This document shows positions 8,406 to 16,775 of a stretch of 36,577 nt of DNA, one piece after another. The notes beneath the pieces are model-generated. The model was not told the origin of the DNA. It saw nothing but the letters and a program-made list of their open reading frames with translations, and made no database searches. The stretch covers positions 1 through 36,577 of the IMG/VR virus record IMGVR_UViG_3300017991_000235; one strand, written 5' to 3'. How positions within the stretch are numbered: the stretch's first letter is position 1; each line of letters begins with the position of its first letter. The position numbers and the translations under genes were made by a program. This stretch comes from a virus.

Positions 8406-9314
8406 ATGGGACTACGAACAGGAATGGCCTCGAGGTTTATCGGGGGAACCATGGCGATGGAAGACCTGGCCGTCACGACAGGCCGCAGGTTTTACGTCAG
8501 CAGCGCAAGCGCCACGGCAAGTAATGCCGGCGGATATGGGGCAGACCCAGACAAGCCAGTATCAACACTTGATTATGCGATCGGTCTTTGCACAGAAAAC
8601 GAAGGGGACATAATCTACTTAATGCCGGGACACGCGGAGAACGTAGCGAGCGCCGGCGCGATCAGCATTGACAAAGAAGGGATCAAGATAGTCGGGCTCG
8701 GAGAGGGAGACAACAAGCCAACGTTCACATTTATCACGGCCACAACCGCAGACATCGACATCGACGCGGATAACGTAACGATCGAGAATGTCAGATTTGT
8801 TTGTGACATAGACGCCCTCGCCGCGCCGATCGACGTGAACAACGCATACTGCACAATCCGAAATTGTGAATTCATCGACGACGGCACAGACAACACGATC
8901 GATTGGATCGACCTGGTCGCCGGTTCAGCAGATTTCACGATCGAGGATTGCATCAACAAGGGGACAGCTACCGCCGGGAACGATTCCTTTATCACGATGG
9001 CTGCCACCCCAAACGTAACGATTCGCAGATGCAGATCATACGGAGACTTCGCAGCGGCAAACGTCGAATTGACAGCAGCTGCAACCGAGCTCTTGATAGA
9101 AGATTGTTCCTTCGAGAACCTCAACGCAGTCGATGTCAATATAGAAGGATTTGCCGCCGCCACAGGCTGGATAAGATACAACAGCCTGAGAATAGCGACC
9201 GACGGGCAGGACACATGGATCAACACACCAGGCGCAACCTCCCTGTTTGAAAATTACGGGGTAAACAATGACGGCGAGACCGGCATGCTGGTCGGCACGG
9301 TTTCAACTTCATAA
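8406..9314 (+). CDS. Parallel beta-helix structural protein
   Basis: 302 aa. After an N-terminal segment with FYVSSASATASNAGGYGADP and the hallmark GDIIYLMPGHAENV, it shows repeating short strands (NVTIENVRF, YCTIRNCEF, DFTIEDC, NVTIRRCRS, ELLIEDCSFEN) every 22-25 residues. This is the pattern of a right-handed parallel beta-helix as in pectate lyases and tail spikes. No catalytic residues can be assigned. The start ATG at 8406 (7 bases after AGGAG) is better than the ATG at 8400, which is one base from the ribosome site. Its place among head genes suggests a capsid fibre or spike. Confidence 0.7.
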   Translation: MGLRTGMASRFIGGTMAMEDLAVTTGRRFYVSSASATASNAGGYGADPDKPVSTLDYAIGLCTENEGDIIYLMPGHAENVASAGAISIDKEGIKIVGLGEGDNKPTFTFITATTADIDIDADNVTIENVRFVCDIDALAAPIDVNNAYCTIRNCEFIDDGTDNTIDWIDLVAGSADFTIEDCINKGTATAGNDSFITMAATPNVTIRRCRSYGDFAAANVELTAAATELLIEDCSFENLNAVDVNIEGFAAATGWIRYNSLRIATDGQDTWINTPGATSLFENYGVNNDGETGMLVGTVSTS

Positions 9315-9323
9315 AGGACAAAC

Positions 9324-10109
9324 ATGAAAACGGTAGTCATTACAGCGATGCTAGGCTCCTACGACCAGGAGGTGCCACACACAGAAGATGCAGAAATCTG
9401 GGGAGTCAATTTCGCTTACAAGGTGCACCAGAAACTAGACAGGCTTTACTGCATGGATTTTCTGGACGTCGCCAAAGGCAAGAATGGCTTTGCAGATTAC
9501 GCTCAAGAAGTAGCAGCGCTCGGAATACCGTTTATCTCATGCCAGCGATACCAGGAGATCCCGAATTCAAGACGATACCCGATAGAGGACATCGTCGAAC
9601 ACTTCGGGATCCCCTATTTTACGTCGACGATTTGCTACATGATCGCCGCCGCCATTTTTGAAGGATTCGATCATATCATCCTGCACAGGATGCACAACTG
9701 CCCGGCGTCGCATGAATATTTTCATCAGCAGGCCTGTCTCCATTTCTGGTGCGGAATGGCGATGAGCCGAAAAATCAAAATGAGCGTCAGCGAGGATTCG
9801 TATATTCTAAAGCCGCACCCATGGGAGCCCGAGCTCTACGGATACATGAGAGCCCCCAACGCAATCAACATCGAGCACCAGCTCGGATGCGTTATTCACG
9901 TCACACAACAGCTCCCAGTGATTTTCGAATACAAAAGCAAAGACGCGAAAGAAATAAGAGAGGCAACGCAGAGGCTAAACAAGGTCAATGTTTATCCGGT
10001 GGCAAATGACCTGGTCTGGGACCGGACCGCTGGCTGCCAGATAGTCGAGATGATACCGTACCCGAAACCAATGTACAAGGAATACGAAAAAGCAGACAAC
10101 AAAACATAA
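9324..10109 (+). CDS. Rossmann-like phage protein of unknown function
   Basis: 261 aa. The pattern VVITAMLGSYDQ at the start, WGVNFAYK near residue 30, LDRLYCMDF, then YPIEDIVEHFGIPYFTSTIC followed by EGFDHIILHRM resembles a phage family with a Rossmann-like, MptE/glycosyltransferase-like fold that often sits among structural genes. In relatives I recall, this last segment reads like a conserved 'IHLYGVDM'. Here it is LHRMHNC, so a key acidic residue may be lost. Function is unknown; binding of a nucleotide or sugar nucleotide is a guess. GGAC precedes the ATG. Confidence 0.5.
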   Translation: MKTVVITAMLGSYDQEVPHTEDAEIWGVNFAYKVHQKLDRLYCMDFLDVAKGKNGFADYAQEVAALGIPFISCQRYQEIPNSRRYPIEDIVEHFGIPYFTSTICYMIAAAIFEGFDHIILHRMHNCPASHEYFHQQACLHFWCGMAMSRKIKMSVSEDSYILKPHPWEPELYGYMRAPNAINIEHQLGCVIHVTQQLPVIFEYKSKDAKEIREATQRLNKVNVYPVANDLVWDRTAGCQIVEMIPYPKPMYKEYEKADNKT

Positions 10110-10123
10110 GCGGAGGAAAAGCT

Positions 10124-10414
10124 ATGGCAGTCAGAAGCATAATAAAATTATCAACCACAGATGTGGTCACGATCAGCTCCACGGCATCCGGAAGCCCGGA
10201 CACGGTCTACGACGCGAACAGCACGAGCATCGCAATCAAGGCAACGTCCACAAATACCGGATGGGTTAAAGTAGGAATAGAAGGCGCGATGGATTACGTT
10301 TTGAACGGGAAAGACGGAATCAGCCTGGACATAAACTGCGCCCTCAATGCCGTAACGGCCTATTCCGAAAACGGGACAGAGACCCTGGAGATTATTGTTT
10401 TAGAAGGTGAATAA
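10124..10414 (+). CDS. Small beta-rich structural protein
   Basis: 96 aa, Thr/Ser-rich, predicted all-beta, without Cys, signal peptide or membrane segment. GGAGG at 10111-10115 supports the ATG. It overlaps the LamG gene in a TAATG junction, so the two are translationally coupled and may act together, for example as a base and a head group of a capsid fibre. Not recognised beyond this. Confidence 0.5.
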   Translation: MAVRSIIKLSTTDVVTISSTASGSPDTVYDANSTSIAIKATSTNTGWVKVGIEGAMDYVLNGKDGISLDINCALNAVTAYSENGTETLEIIVLEGE

Positions 10415-11181
10415 TGAGCATAATTATAACGACAGCACAATCAAGCGACGTCTCCGCACCTTTCGTGCATACCGGACGAAGCGGAATAGACATCTTCGCA
10501 AACAAAGATTTGATAACCGACCTTGTCAGCTATTGGAGATTCGAGGAAACCAGCGGCACGGCAAGAGCTGATGCCTTTGGCCGCAACAACGCGACAGCCT
10601 ATAATGATTCGCCTACGGTTTCAGGGAAGGTCGGCAGATGCGCGAGCTTTGATGGCGTTGACCAGTACATCCTCGGCCCCACAAAAGCAGCCGCAAATGC
10701 CGAATTGAATCTACACGGCCAGTCATTGACGGTCGCGTGCTGGTTTAAGGTGAACACCTTGCCGAGTGCCGATGCGGAATACAAAGCTCTTTATGATATG
10801 TCGCGAGGCACCGGAGGATGGTACACGCTCTACTTGAGCAAATTCGATACAACGCATTTCAGAGCCGCAGGACAATACATCGAGGGCACAACGAATTTTG
10901 TTGTAGATACCTGGTATTTAATCTGGGCCAGGTATGATAACGACACCGGCAGATTGGAAACATATCTGAATATGAATTTAGAAAACTCCAGGAATGACGG
11001 CTCGTGGGGATCCGCTCCGACCACAAGCTTAAGACCAGGCATCGGCAGTAATTCTAGTTCGCCAGGCTCATCAGAAAACTTGAATGGATTCATGGATGAG
11101 CTCGGGGTCTGGAGCCGATACGTCTCCGTCGAAGAAATGCAATTTTTCTACAATGCGGGAGCAGGGCGGCACGCAGCATAG
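10414..11181 (+). CDS. LamG/concanavalin A-like capsid-surface protein
   Basis: 255 aa. Residues about 40-250 form a LamG-like jelly roll: LVSYWRFEETSGTARAD, RCASFDGVDQYI, QSLTVACWFKV, WYTLYLSKFDTTHFRA, FVVDTWYLIWARYDNDTGRL and FMDELGVWSRYVSVEEMQFFYNAG. This fold commonly binds carbohydrates. Such proteins on phage heads may anchor virions to surface glycans or mucus; that role here is inferred. It is related in pattern to the two LamG domains of the fibre at 22085. Its start overlaps the preceding stop by one base. Confidence 0.78.
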   Translation: MSIIITTAQSSDVSAPFVHTGRSGIDIFANKDLITDLVSYWRFEETSGTARADAFGRNNATAYNDSPTVSGKVGRCASFDGVDQYILGPTKAAANAELNLHGQSLTVACWFKVNTLPSADAEYKALYDMSRGTGGWYTLYLSKFDTTHFRAAGQYIEGTTNFVVDTWYLIWARYDNDTGRLETYLNMNLENSRNDGSWGSAPTTSLRPGIGSNSSSPGSSENLNGFMDELGVWSRYVSVEEMQFFYNAGAGRHAA

Positions 11182-11190
11182 GAGCCAAAG

Positions 11191-11439
11191 ATGGCAGATG
11201 AATATAAATATTTTATTGTACCGAACGCAGATGTGACAGAAGCCCTGGTAGCACAATCAGAAGAAAGCAGCATCGACACGCTGAGACATTCGGTTCAAGG
11301 AACCGATCGCGTAGTAATGAAAACGGACGGCTCGCAACCAACGCCTCCAGGTTTCCAGGGGTATGATGAATACAGCCACGCCGCCATTTTAGAATTGATG
11401 ACAACTGTCGATTGGAAAAGCCAAGATCCATATCCATAA
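11191..11439 (+). CDS. Small hypothetical head-region protein
   Basis: 82 aa, acidic, no motif recognised. It opens with DEYKYFIVPNADVTEALVAQ and carries a hydrophilic middle (STDTLRHSVQG-like region) and an aromatic C-terminus (DWKSQDPYP). GGAG lies 6 bases before the ATG. It sits between the LamG protein and the head-tail connector, so a minor structural role is likely. No stronger statement is possible. Confidence 0.5.
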   Translation: MADEYKYFIVPNADVTEALVAQSEESSIDTLRHSVQGTDRVVMKTDGSQPTPPGFQGYDEYSHAAILELMTTVDWKSQDPYP

Positions 11440-11454
11440 TGAAAAGGAAATAAT

Positions 11455-12096
11455 ATGTCGGGACTAAGAAGACAAGCGGAACCGAGCGCAGAGCCGGTTA
11501 CAACGGATGAGGCAAAGACCCACAGCCGGATAGACCTGGACGATGATTACCAGGACGCATACATCAACACATTGATAACAGCTTCCCGCCAGGCAGTCGA
11601 GCAATATACCAACAGACAACTAATCACGGCCACCTGGAAAATGACGATGGATGGTTTCCCTGGCAACTTCAGCACCGGCGCGGACATCTGGCAGCCATAC
11701 TACGACATAGCGGAAGGTGGAGTAATCTGTCTACCATACCCGCCGATACAAAGCGTTACCAGCGTAACCTATACGGACACCGCCGGCGATGCACAAACAT
11801 GGGCCTCGGCCAATTACCAGGTGGATGCAGAGAGCGAACCAGGTCGCATCGCTCCGGTAGCCAACGCAAGCTGGCCCAGCACCCAAGCCGGCACGATGAA
11901 CACAGCCGCAATAACATACGTGGCTGGATACGGAAATGCCGCAGAAGATGTGCCGCAGGAATTGAGGCACGCCCTCCTCTTGATATTGGCGCATCTATTC
12001 GAGAACCGCGAGCAAGTCGTGATCGGGCAGACTGCCATAGAAATCCCGATGGCGGCCCGAGATTTAATGTACCATTACACGATACCACAAATATAG
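11455..12096 (+). CDS. Head-tail connector (gp6-like)
   Basis: Expected to form the ring below the portal. The N-terminus (VTTDEAKTHSRIDLDDDYQD, then YINTLITASRQAVEQYTNRQ) is the signature of the Phage_connect/HK97 gp6-like family. The central strands LPYPPIQSVTSVTY and NYQVDAESEPGRI and the late helix LRHALLLILAHLFENREQV are also typical. The 213 aa length fits. AAGGAAA precedes the ATG. The order connector, small protein, head closure, gp10-like, tail terminator follows the usual siphovirus plan. Confidence 0.85.
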   Translation: MSGLRRQAEPSAEPVTTDEAKTHSRIDLDDDYQDAYINTLITASRQAVEQYTNRQLITATWKMTMDGFPGNFSTGADIWQPYYDIAEGGVICLPYPPIQSVTSVTYTDTAGDAQTWASANYQVDAESEPGRIAPVANASWPSTQAGTMNTAAITYVAGYGNAAEDVPQELRHALLLILAHLFENREQVVIGQTAIEIPMAARDLMYHYTIPQI

Positions 12097-12105
12097 GAGA
12101 AAACC

Positions 12106-12525
12106 ATGGCTGACCTATCAATAACAGCTGCCCAGGTTTTAGAAGGAACCATAGCCGAAATAGAATCCGGGACCGCCGGCGAAGCGGTCACCGCAGGACA
12201 GGCCGGATACATGGATACCACCGTAGGCAAGTATAAACTCGCAGACGCAAACAACACAGCAGCCACAGCAGTCACAAAGATTATTTTCCTTAACAGCGCG
12301 GCAGCCGATCAGCCGGTCAAGGGGGTCAAGGAAGGAACCATAACTCTCGGGGCAGACGCCAGCGTGATAGAGGGAACCGTTTATGTTTTATCAGACACGC
12401 CTGGCGGCATAGCGCCGGCAGCGGACCTGGCAACAGGATGGAACGTATCCGTCCTTGGTGTGGGCAACGATTCAGACGGCCTCGAGGTGAAAATCAATAA
12501 CAGCGGAGCAACAGTACCAGCATGA
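12106..12525 (+). CDS. Putative head decoration protein
   Basis: 139 aa, Ala/Gly/Thr-rich and acidic, predicted beta. ITAAQVLEGTIAEIESGTAGE, KYKLADANN and a late GTVYVLSDTPGGIAPAADL resemble small head proteins of the DUF2190-like type found near connectors. It overlaps the head-closure gene by 4 bases (ATGA). TAGGAG precedes the ATG. Role as decoration or stabilisation protein is inferred from composition and position. Confidence 0.5.
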   Translation: MADLSITAAQVLEGTIAEIESGTAGEAVTAGQAGYMDTTVGKYKLADANNTAATAVTKIIFLNSAAADQPVKGVKEGTITLGADASVIEGTVYVLSDTPGGIAPAADLATGWNVSVLGVGNDSDGLEVKINNSGATVPA

Positions 12526-12854
12526 GAGCCGGACGACTAAGACACAGGATCACCATACAGAAAAAATCAGAAGGCGCGAGAAACACATTCAACGAACGCC
12601 TTCCGGACTATTCTGATCTAGCTACAGTTTGCGCGAGAGTGCGCCCGGTTCGAGGAACGGAACGATTTGAGGCGGACGCCAGCAAGCCGCAGATCACGCA
12701 CATGATCGAGATGAGGTACGGAGCGCCGGCGAATCCAGGATACCGGATCATTTTTAAGGACCGAGTGTTCGAGATAATATACGTGATCGACGTGGAGGAA
12801 CGGCACATCAAGCTCGAGGCGATGTGCATAGAAGTTATAAAGGACATCCCATGA
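12522..12854 (+). CDS. Head closure protein (SPP1 gp16-like)
   Basis: 110 aa protein that would plug the connector and join the tail. The Phage_H_T_join pattern is clear: MRAGRLRHRITIQ at the N-terminus, a mid-section ATVCARVRPVRGTERFEA, MIEMRY, then RIIFKDRVFEIIYVIDVEERH. Length is standard. It starts inside the previous gene and overlaps the next in ATGA, showing translational coupling in the head-tail joining cluster. Confidence 0.88.
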   Translation: MRAGRLRHRITIQKKSEGARNTFNERLPDYSDLATVCARVRPVRGTERFEADASKPQITHMIEMRYGAPANPGYRIIFKDRVFEIIYVIDVEERHIKLEAMCIEVIKDIP

Positions 12855-13390
12855 CCACCCAGATCGTACAGATGAAAATGGACATGCGGACACTAAAGAA
12901 CGTCCAGCGCAACTTTTCGCTCTTGCCAGCCAAGCTATTGACAGGGCCTGTAGCTAAAGCGGCAAACAAGGCGATGACGATAGTGCTCAAGGCAGCACGA
13001 GCAAAAGTCAGCCAGGCCTCCGCCAACGAAGGCACGCTAGAGGAATCTCTCGGAAAGAAAAAAATGGTTTACAAGAAGGCGGAGGTCGTAGCCGTTTACG
13101 TCGGACCGAGGCCAGGACACAAAGATCCGGACACAGGAGCCAACCCGGTCAACTATGCCCATTTGTTTGAAGAAGGGGTAGAGCCACACGTAATCAAGGC
13201 ACCCAGCGGAGGGCTAATGATAGGCGGCAAGGTGATAATCAGAGGCGCCGTCGAACACCCAGGCTACCAGGGCGAGCACTTCCTAAAGGAATCGCTCTAC
13301 GAAAATTCGACCGCAGTCATAAACAAATACACCACGGACCTGGCCCAGCAAGCCGAGAAAGCTGTGGCAGCATTAGGACGAAAAAGATGA
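12851..13390 (+). CDS. HK97 gp10-like tail completion protein
   Basis: Predicted minor protein of the head-tail joint or tail completion. HK97-gp10-family features are a helical N-terminus (NVQRNFSLLPAKLLTGPVAKA), the central YAHLFEEGVEPHVI, and EHPGYQGEHFLKESL near residue 145. The ATG at 12851, 6 bases after AAAGGA and overlapping the previous stop, is preferred over an upstream in-frame ATG at 12824 inside the head-closure gene. This gives 179 aa. Confidence 0.85.
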   Translation: MTTQIVQMKMDMRTLKNVQRNFSLLPAKLLTGPVAKAANKAMTIVLKAARAKVSQASANEGTLEESLGKKKMVYKKAEVVAVYVGPRPGHKDPDTGANPVNYAHLFEEGVEPHVIKAPSGGLMIGGKVIIRGAVEHPGYQGEHFLKESLYENSTAVINKYTTDLAQQAEKAVAALGRKR

Positions 13391-13737
13391 ACGCAGAACA
13401 GAAAATGTTGTTTCAGGCATTCAAGGAAGAGTTTAATAAATTCGAGCAAAGCGTCACAAAACAAATAGATAGCCTTTTCAAGAAGCAAAATGAGAAAGTA
13501 AACAAAGAGAGCTGCGCGATACAGATGAAGCGGATAGAGGGCGAGCAAGCCAAGCGCGAGATAGCATACGAAGAGCTCGAGAAAACGGTCACGGATGTCA
13601 GGTTAGAAAAACTGGACAAGGCAACCGCATGGAAATTGGCTGGGGCCACATCCGCATGCGCGGCCACATTGATAGCTACGATTTTCAAGGTTACAGAATT
13701 CATACTGGCATATCTTAAAGCAAGAGGTCAAGGATGA
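13387..13737 (+). CDS. Coiled-coil protein with one C-terminal membrane segment
   Basis: 116 aa. Residues 1-78 are highly charged and helical (EEFNKFEQSVTKQIDSLFKK, QMKRIEGEQAKREIAYEELE), probably a coiled coil. Residues about 82-108 are hydrophobic (TAWKLAGATSACAATLIATI, then FILAYL), followed by basic KARGQG. The layout resembles XhlA-like lysis proteins, but the gene sits between gp10-like and tail terminator genes, overlapping both neighbours in ATGA. It could be a lysis or membrane-anchoring protein placed out of its usual module. Function not certain. Confidence 0.6.
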   Translation: MNAEQKMLFQAFKEEFNKFEQSVTKQIDSLFKKQNEKVNKESCAIQMKRIEGEQAKREIAYEELEKTVTDVRLEKLDKATAWKLAGATSACAATLIATIFKVTEFILAYLKARGQG

Positions 13738-14180
13738 GCAGCACAAAGCCATTTATAGAAGAGGCGATAGTCCAGCTCTTGAGCCAATCCCCGGAATACG
13801 TGGCTCTGATAGGCGATAAGTTTTTTCCTCTTTACGCGCCGCAGGGAACACATCTGCCATATATCGCCTATTTGATGTCGTCAGGAAATTCGTCACAGAA
13901 CATGGATGGCACCGGAGGATACCGCGAGGACGTGATCAGATTTCAGATTTATTCAGAATCATACTTCCAGGTCAAAACCATAGGCAGGATATGCACAGAG
14001 CAGCTGAACGGTTTCAAAGGGATCATAACCGTAGGAAACAGAAGCCTCCGGGTAGATGGAATATACCGCGAGAGTAATACAACGAACCACATCACCCCGA
14101 GTTCAGGAGACGGGGTCGGATATATGCGCGGACAACAGGATTACAAAGTAACGAGCGAGGAATCAGTCAACACTTTTTAG
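13734..14180 (+). CDS. Tail terminator protein (DUF3168-like)
   Basis: 148 aa protein expected to stop tail-tube growth and join tail to head. The pattern EEAIVQLLSQSPEYVALIGDKFFPLYAPQG, YIAYLMSSG, DVIRFQIYSESYFQVKTI and a C-terminal DYKVTSEE matches the DUF3168/gpU-like fold, with the expected length. ATGA overlap with the membrane protein gene. The next gene encodes the tube protein, as usual. Confidence 0.82.
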   Translation: MSSTKPFIEEAIVQLLSQSPEYVALIGDKFFPLYAPQGTHLPYIAYLMSSGNSSQNMDGTGGYREDVIRFQIYSESYFQVKTIGRICTEQLNGFKGIITVGNRSLRVDGIYRESNTTNHITPSSGDGVGYMRGQQDYKVTSEESVNTF

Positions 14181-14190
14181 GAGAATTGTC

Positions 14191-14574
14191 ATGGCAGGAC
14201 GAGACGGACATGGGACCACCATAACATTCGGGACGACCGGATTTGCAGCAAAAATCAAATCCGTGGGTGGCCCGAATATGGAGCGAGGCGCGATCGACGT
14301 GACCACGATGGACACGACCGGAGCGCTGGCGTATATCGCCGCCGCATTGTACGATGGCGGGAGTGTAGATATCACCTTCCAGTTTGACCCGGAAGACGGC
14401 ATGCCCCCGATAAACACAGCAGCCGAAACAATCACGATCGATTGGGCCGCCGTAGGAGCAACCTGGGCATTTCCAGGATTTATGACAGCAGCGGGACCAG
14501 CTGCCGCAGTGGGAGAAGAGATGCAAATGACCTCTACGCTCAAATGCGCAGGAGAGATAACCGTAAGCACATAA
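14191..14574 (+). CDS. Major tail tube protein
   Basis: 127 aa. GTTITFGTTGFAAKIKSVGG followed by GAIDVTTMDTTGALAYIAAAL and SVDITFQFDPEDGMPP is the standard opening of short siphovirus tube proteins, and the C-terminus STLKCAGEITVST is a typical closing strand. It would form stacked hexamer rings around the tape measure. AGGAG precedes the ATG. It lies between terminator and chaperone genes. No Ig-like extension is present. Confidence 0.87.
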   Translation: MAGRDGHGTTITFGTTGFAAKIKSVGGPNMERGAIDVTTMDTTGALAYIAAALYDGGSVDITFQFDPEDGMPPINTAAETITIDWAAVGATWAFPGFMTAAGPAAAVGEEMQMTSTLKCAGEITVST

Positions 14575-14615
14575 ACCATTAACCCAAGAGGTTAACATTT
14601 TTAAGGGAATCCAAC

Positions 14616-15071
14616 ATGAGCGACGAAGAAAAAAAAGGAAAAGTATGCGAGATGAGCGCCCCGGAGCCGGTAGATACAACCGCCGGCCTTCCGGAGCTCA
14701 GCAGGGCCGAGATTTTAGCAGCAGACGACCTCGAATTAATACCGATGGCCGTCCCAGAATGGAAAGGCAAAATCTACCTACGGGTAATGACCGGATCGGA
14801 GCGTGGCGGATTCGAGGCATCGGTCAGGGCCGGCAAGGGAGGCAAGAAAAACCTGGTCGATTTCCGCGAGAGATTCGCAAGGCTGGTAATTTGCGATAGC
14901 AAGGGCCAGCTACTTTTTTCAAAGGCGGATATCCTGGCCCTCCGGGAAAAATCCGGCGCGGTACTGGATCGAGTTTTAGAAAAGGGATTCGAACTAAACC
15001 ACATAGGGGAACAGGACGTCAAGGATCTGGTAAAAAACTCAGAGAGCGACCGGAGCGACGATTCTGGCTAA
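14616..15071 (+). CDS. Tail assembly chaperone G
   Basis: 151 aa. Binds the tape measure before tail polymerisation. It has a variable acidic N-terminus and a core LSRAEILAADDLELIPMAVPEW, LRVMTGSERGGFEASV, NLVDFRERFARLVICDSKGQ and LREKSGAVLDRVLEKG, typical of phage chaperones. The last codons are polar (SESDRSDDSG). Near the end, A_AAA_AAC at 15032-15038 allows a -1 shift into the T frame, giving a longer GT product. AAGGGA precedes the ATG. Confidence 0.85.
   Translation: MSDEEKKGKVCEMSAPEPVDTTAGLPELSRAEILAADDLELIPMAVPEWKGKIYLRVMTGSERGGFEASVRAGKGGKKNLVDFRERFARLVICDSKGQLLFSKADILALREKSGAVLDRVLEKGFELNHIGEQDVKDLVKNSESDRSDDSG
15032..15038 (+). promoter_or_regulatory. -1 ribosomal frameshift site A_AAA_AAC
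   Basis: The chaperone G frame reads GTA AAA AAC here, so the heptamer A_AAA_AAC is in the exact X_XXY_YYZ phase. Slipping one base back enters an open frame that continues to 15388. The zero-frame stop is at 15069-15071, 33 bases further on. The classical lambda G/GT arrangement supports function. Confidence 0.82.
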
Positions 15072-15388
15072 AATTAGCCATCACATTTGGAGAGCCCTCG
15101 GTCGCGCGATTGCAGGAGAAGATAAACAGTAGAGAATTCGCGGAGTGGCAAGCATATGACGAAATTGAACCATTTGGAGAACTTAGGGCGGACCTCAGAG
15201 CTGGAATTGTGGCTCACGCAGCTGCGAACGCCCCCTACCGCAAGCCATACCCCAATTCTGTACCAGCGCATTTTATGCCAGACTTCGAAAAAGAAGAGGG
15301 CGACGACGGGCAACAGAGCGACAAAGAAATGATGGCCAATATGGCCATGGCTTTTGGAGTAAAGATAGACGATGGCAGTGATCGGTAA
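15038..15388 (+). CDS. Tail assembly chaperone T part (made as GT fusion)
   Basis: Read after the -1 shift: residues begin LRERPERRFWLKLAITFGEP and continue SVARLQEKINSREFAEWQAY, DEIEPFGELRADLRAG. The SREFAEWQAY...EPFG..RADLRAG block is the well-known T-domain signature. No good independent ribosome site exists, and the T frame is open back through the slip site, so it is best read as the C-terminal 116 residues of a GT protein of 257 aa starting at 14616. It overlaps the tape measure start by 17 bases. Confidence 0.82.
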   Translation, partial: LRERPERRFWLKLAITFGEPSVARLQEKINSREFAEWQAYDEIEPFGELRADLRAGIVAHAAANAPYRKPYPNSVPAHFMPDFEKEEGDDGQQSDKEMMANMAMAFGVKIDDGSDR

Positions 15389-16772
15389 AATAGCAGTAAA
15401 CCTGACAGCGCGAACCGCAGAACTCACCAAGGGATTGAGCCGGGGCATGAAGAAAATGAAGCTGTTCGCATCCCAAACCAAGCGCGTAGCCACCAGGGTA
15501 GCCGGCATCGGGACAGCCCTCATGGCGGTCGCCGCCGGCGGAGGGGCCGCGCTCATGGTCAAGAATAGCATGGCCGCGATAGACGCAACCGGGAAGCTAT
15601 CCGATGAGCTAAACATCAGCACGGAGCGCCTGGTCGGATTCCAGCACGCCGCAGACATAGCCGGCACAAAGCAGGAGACCCTGACAAAAGGTATGCAGCG
15701 GATGATCCGGCGATTGGGAGAGGCGAAGCTCGGATACGGAGAAGGGGTCAAGGGGCTTGAAGCGATGGGTCTCAAGGCCGACGCGCTCGTCGAGAAGAAT
15801 CCAGCTGACGCATTCGAGGACATAGCGGAGGCACTGACCCAGATGCCAGACGCCGCATCACGAGCCGCAGCAGCTTACGCGCTATTCGGTCGGCAAGGCC
15901 AGGAATTGATGAATTTTCTTCTCCTGGGCAAAAAGGGACTAAAGGACATGCAAGCCGAAGCGGAGAAGCTCGGGATCACATTCAACAGGATGGATGCCGC
16001 AAAGGTGGAGCTGGCCAACGATTCCGTCCTTCGACTAACAGAGACTTTTAAGGGAATGGCCAACACCCTCACGATACAACTTGTGCCATTCATTGACGCA
16101 GCCGCGACCAAGCTGGTCAAGCTGGGCACCTCCGGCAAAGGCATGGGAGACAAGGTGGTGCGAGCATTCGAATGGATTCTGCGATCAGCCGCGAGAGTTT
16201 CCGATTGGTTCAACCTTCTAAAATCAGCCGCCAACGTAATGAGCGCTGGTGTTCTGACTGCCGTAGGACGGATACAGCAGGGATTCGGAGAGCTTGTCGC
16301 AACATTCGCAGAGGCAGCAGATTACGTGCCGGGGCTCGGCAAGGTGGCCGCCGGCGCCGAGAAATTCGCCAAGGACATGATCCGCACATCAGAGGAGTAC
16401 AGAGACGCAGCAAAGCTGGCAGCCGACGACGCCATACAGGCTTATGACGCCTTTTCAAGCGGAGCAGCGCAACGGAAGGTCAAGGCATTTTTCGACGAAT
16501 TGAAAAACGAATCCGAAGAAAAGGCCAAAGAGGTGGTAAAGAACATCAACAAGATAAACAAGGCACCCGCGCTCGACATGGATAAGGCAGCCGAGAAAAC
16601 AGGCAAGGCGGCATCATTCAAGCAGATAAGCCTGGCCAGGACAGCGCTCTCCGTTCGAGGATTTGATCCAAAAACGGACCAGGCGCCGAAGGCCACGCAG
16701 ATAGACAAAACGAATGCGCTACTCCAGAAAATAGCGACCAACACATTTAAACCCGTACCAGTGGTAGGATAA
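15372..16772 (+). CDS. Tail tape measure protein
   Basis: 466 aa, helical, Ala/Lys-rich. It opens with AVIGKIAVNLTARTAELTKG followed by a coiled region and a hydrophobic Gly/Ala stretch (GIGTALMAVAAGGGAALMV). The NISTERLVGFQHAADIAG and DAASRAAAAYALFGRQGQEL blocks are characteristic of tape measures. The known rule of about 1.5 angstrom per residue suggests a tail near 70 nm, short for a siphovirus. The start overlaps the T frame. A distant GGAG (15356-15359) may serve, with translational coupling. Confidence 0.9.
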   Translation: MAVIGKIAVNLTARTAELTKGLSRGMKKMKLFASQTKRVATRVAGIGTALMAVAAGGGAALMVKNSMAAIDATGKLSDELNISTERLVGFQHAADIAGTKQETLTKGMQRMIRRLGEAKLGYGEGVKGLEAMGLKADALVEKNPADAFEDIAEALTQMPDAASRAAAAYALFGRQGQELMNFLLLGKKGLKDMQAEAEKLGITFNRMDAAKVELANDSVLRLTETFKGMANTLTIQLVPFIDAAATKLVKLGTSGKGMGDKVVRAFEWILRSAARVSDWFNLLKSAANVMSAGVLTAVGRIQQGFGELVATFAEAADYVPGLGKVAAGAEKFAKDMIRTSEEYRDAAKLAADDAIQAYDAFSSGAAQRKVKAFFDELKNESEEKAKEVVKNINKINKAPALDMDKAAEKTGKAASFKQISLARTALSVRGFDPKTDQAPKATQIDKTNALLQKIATNTFKPVPVVG

Positions 16773-16775
16773 CAA

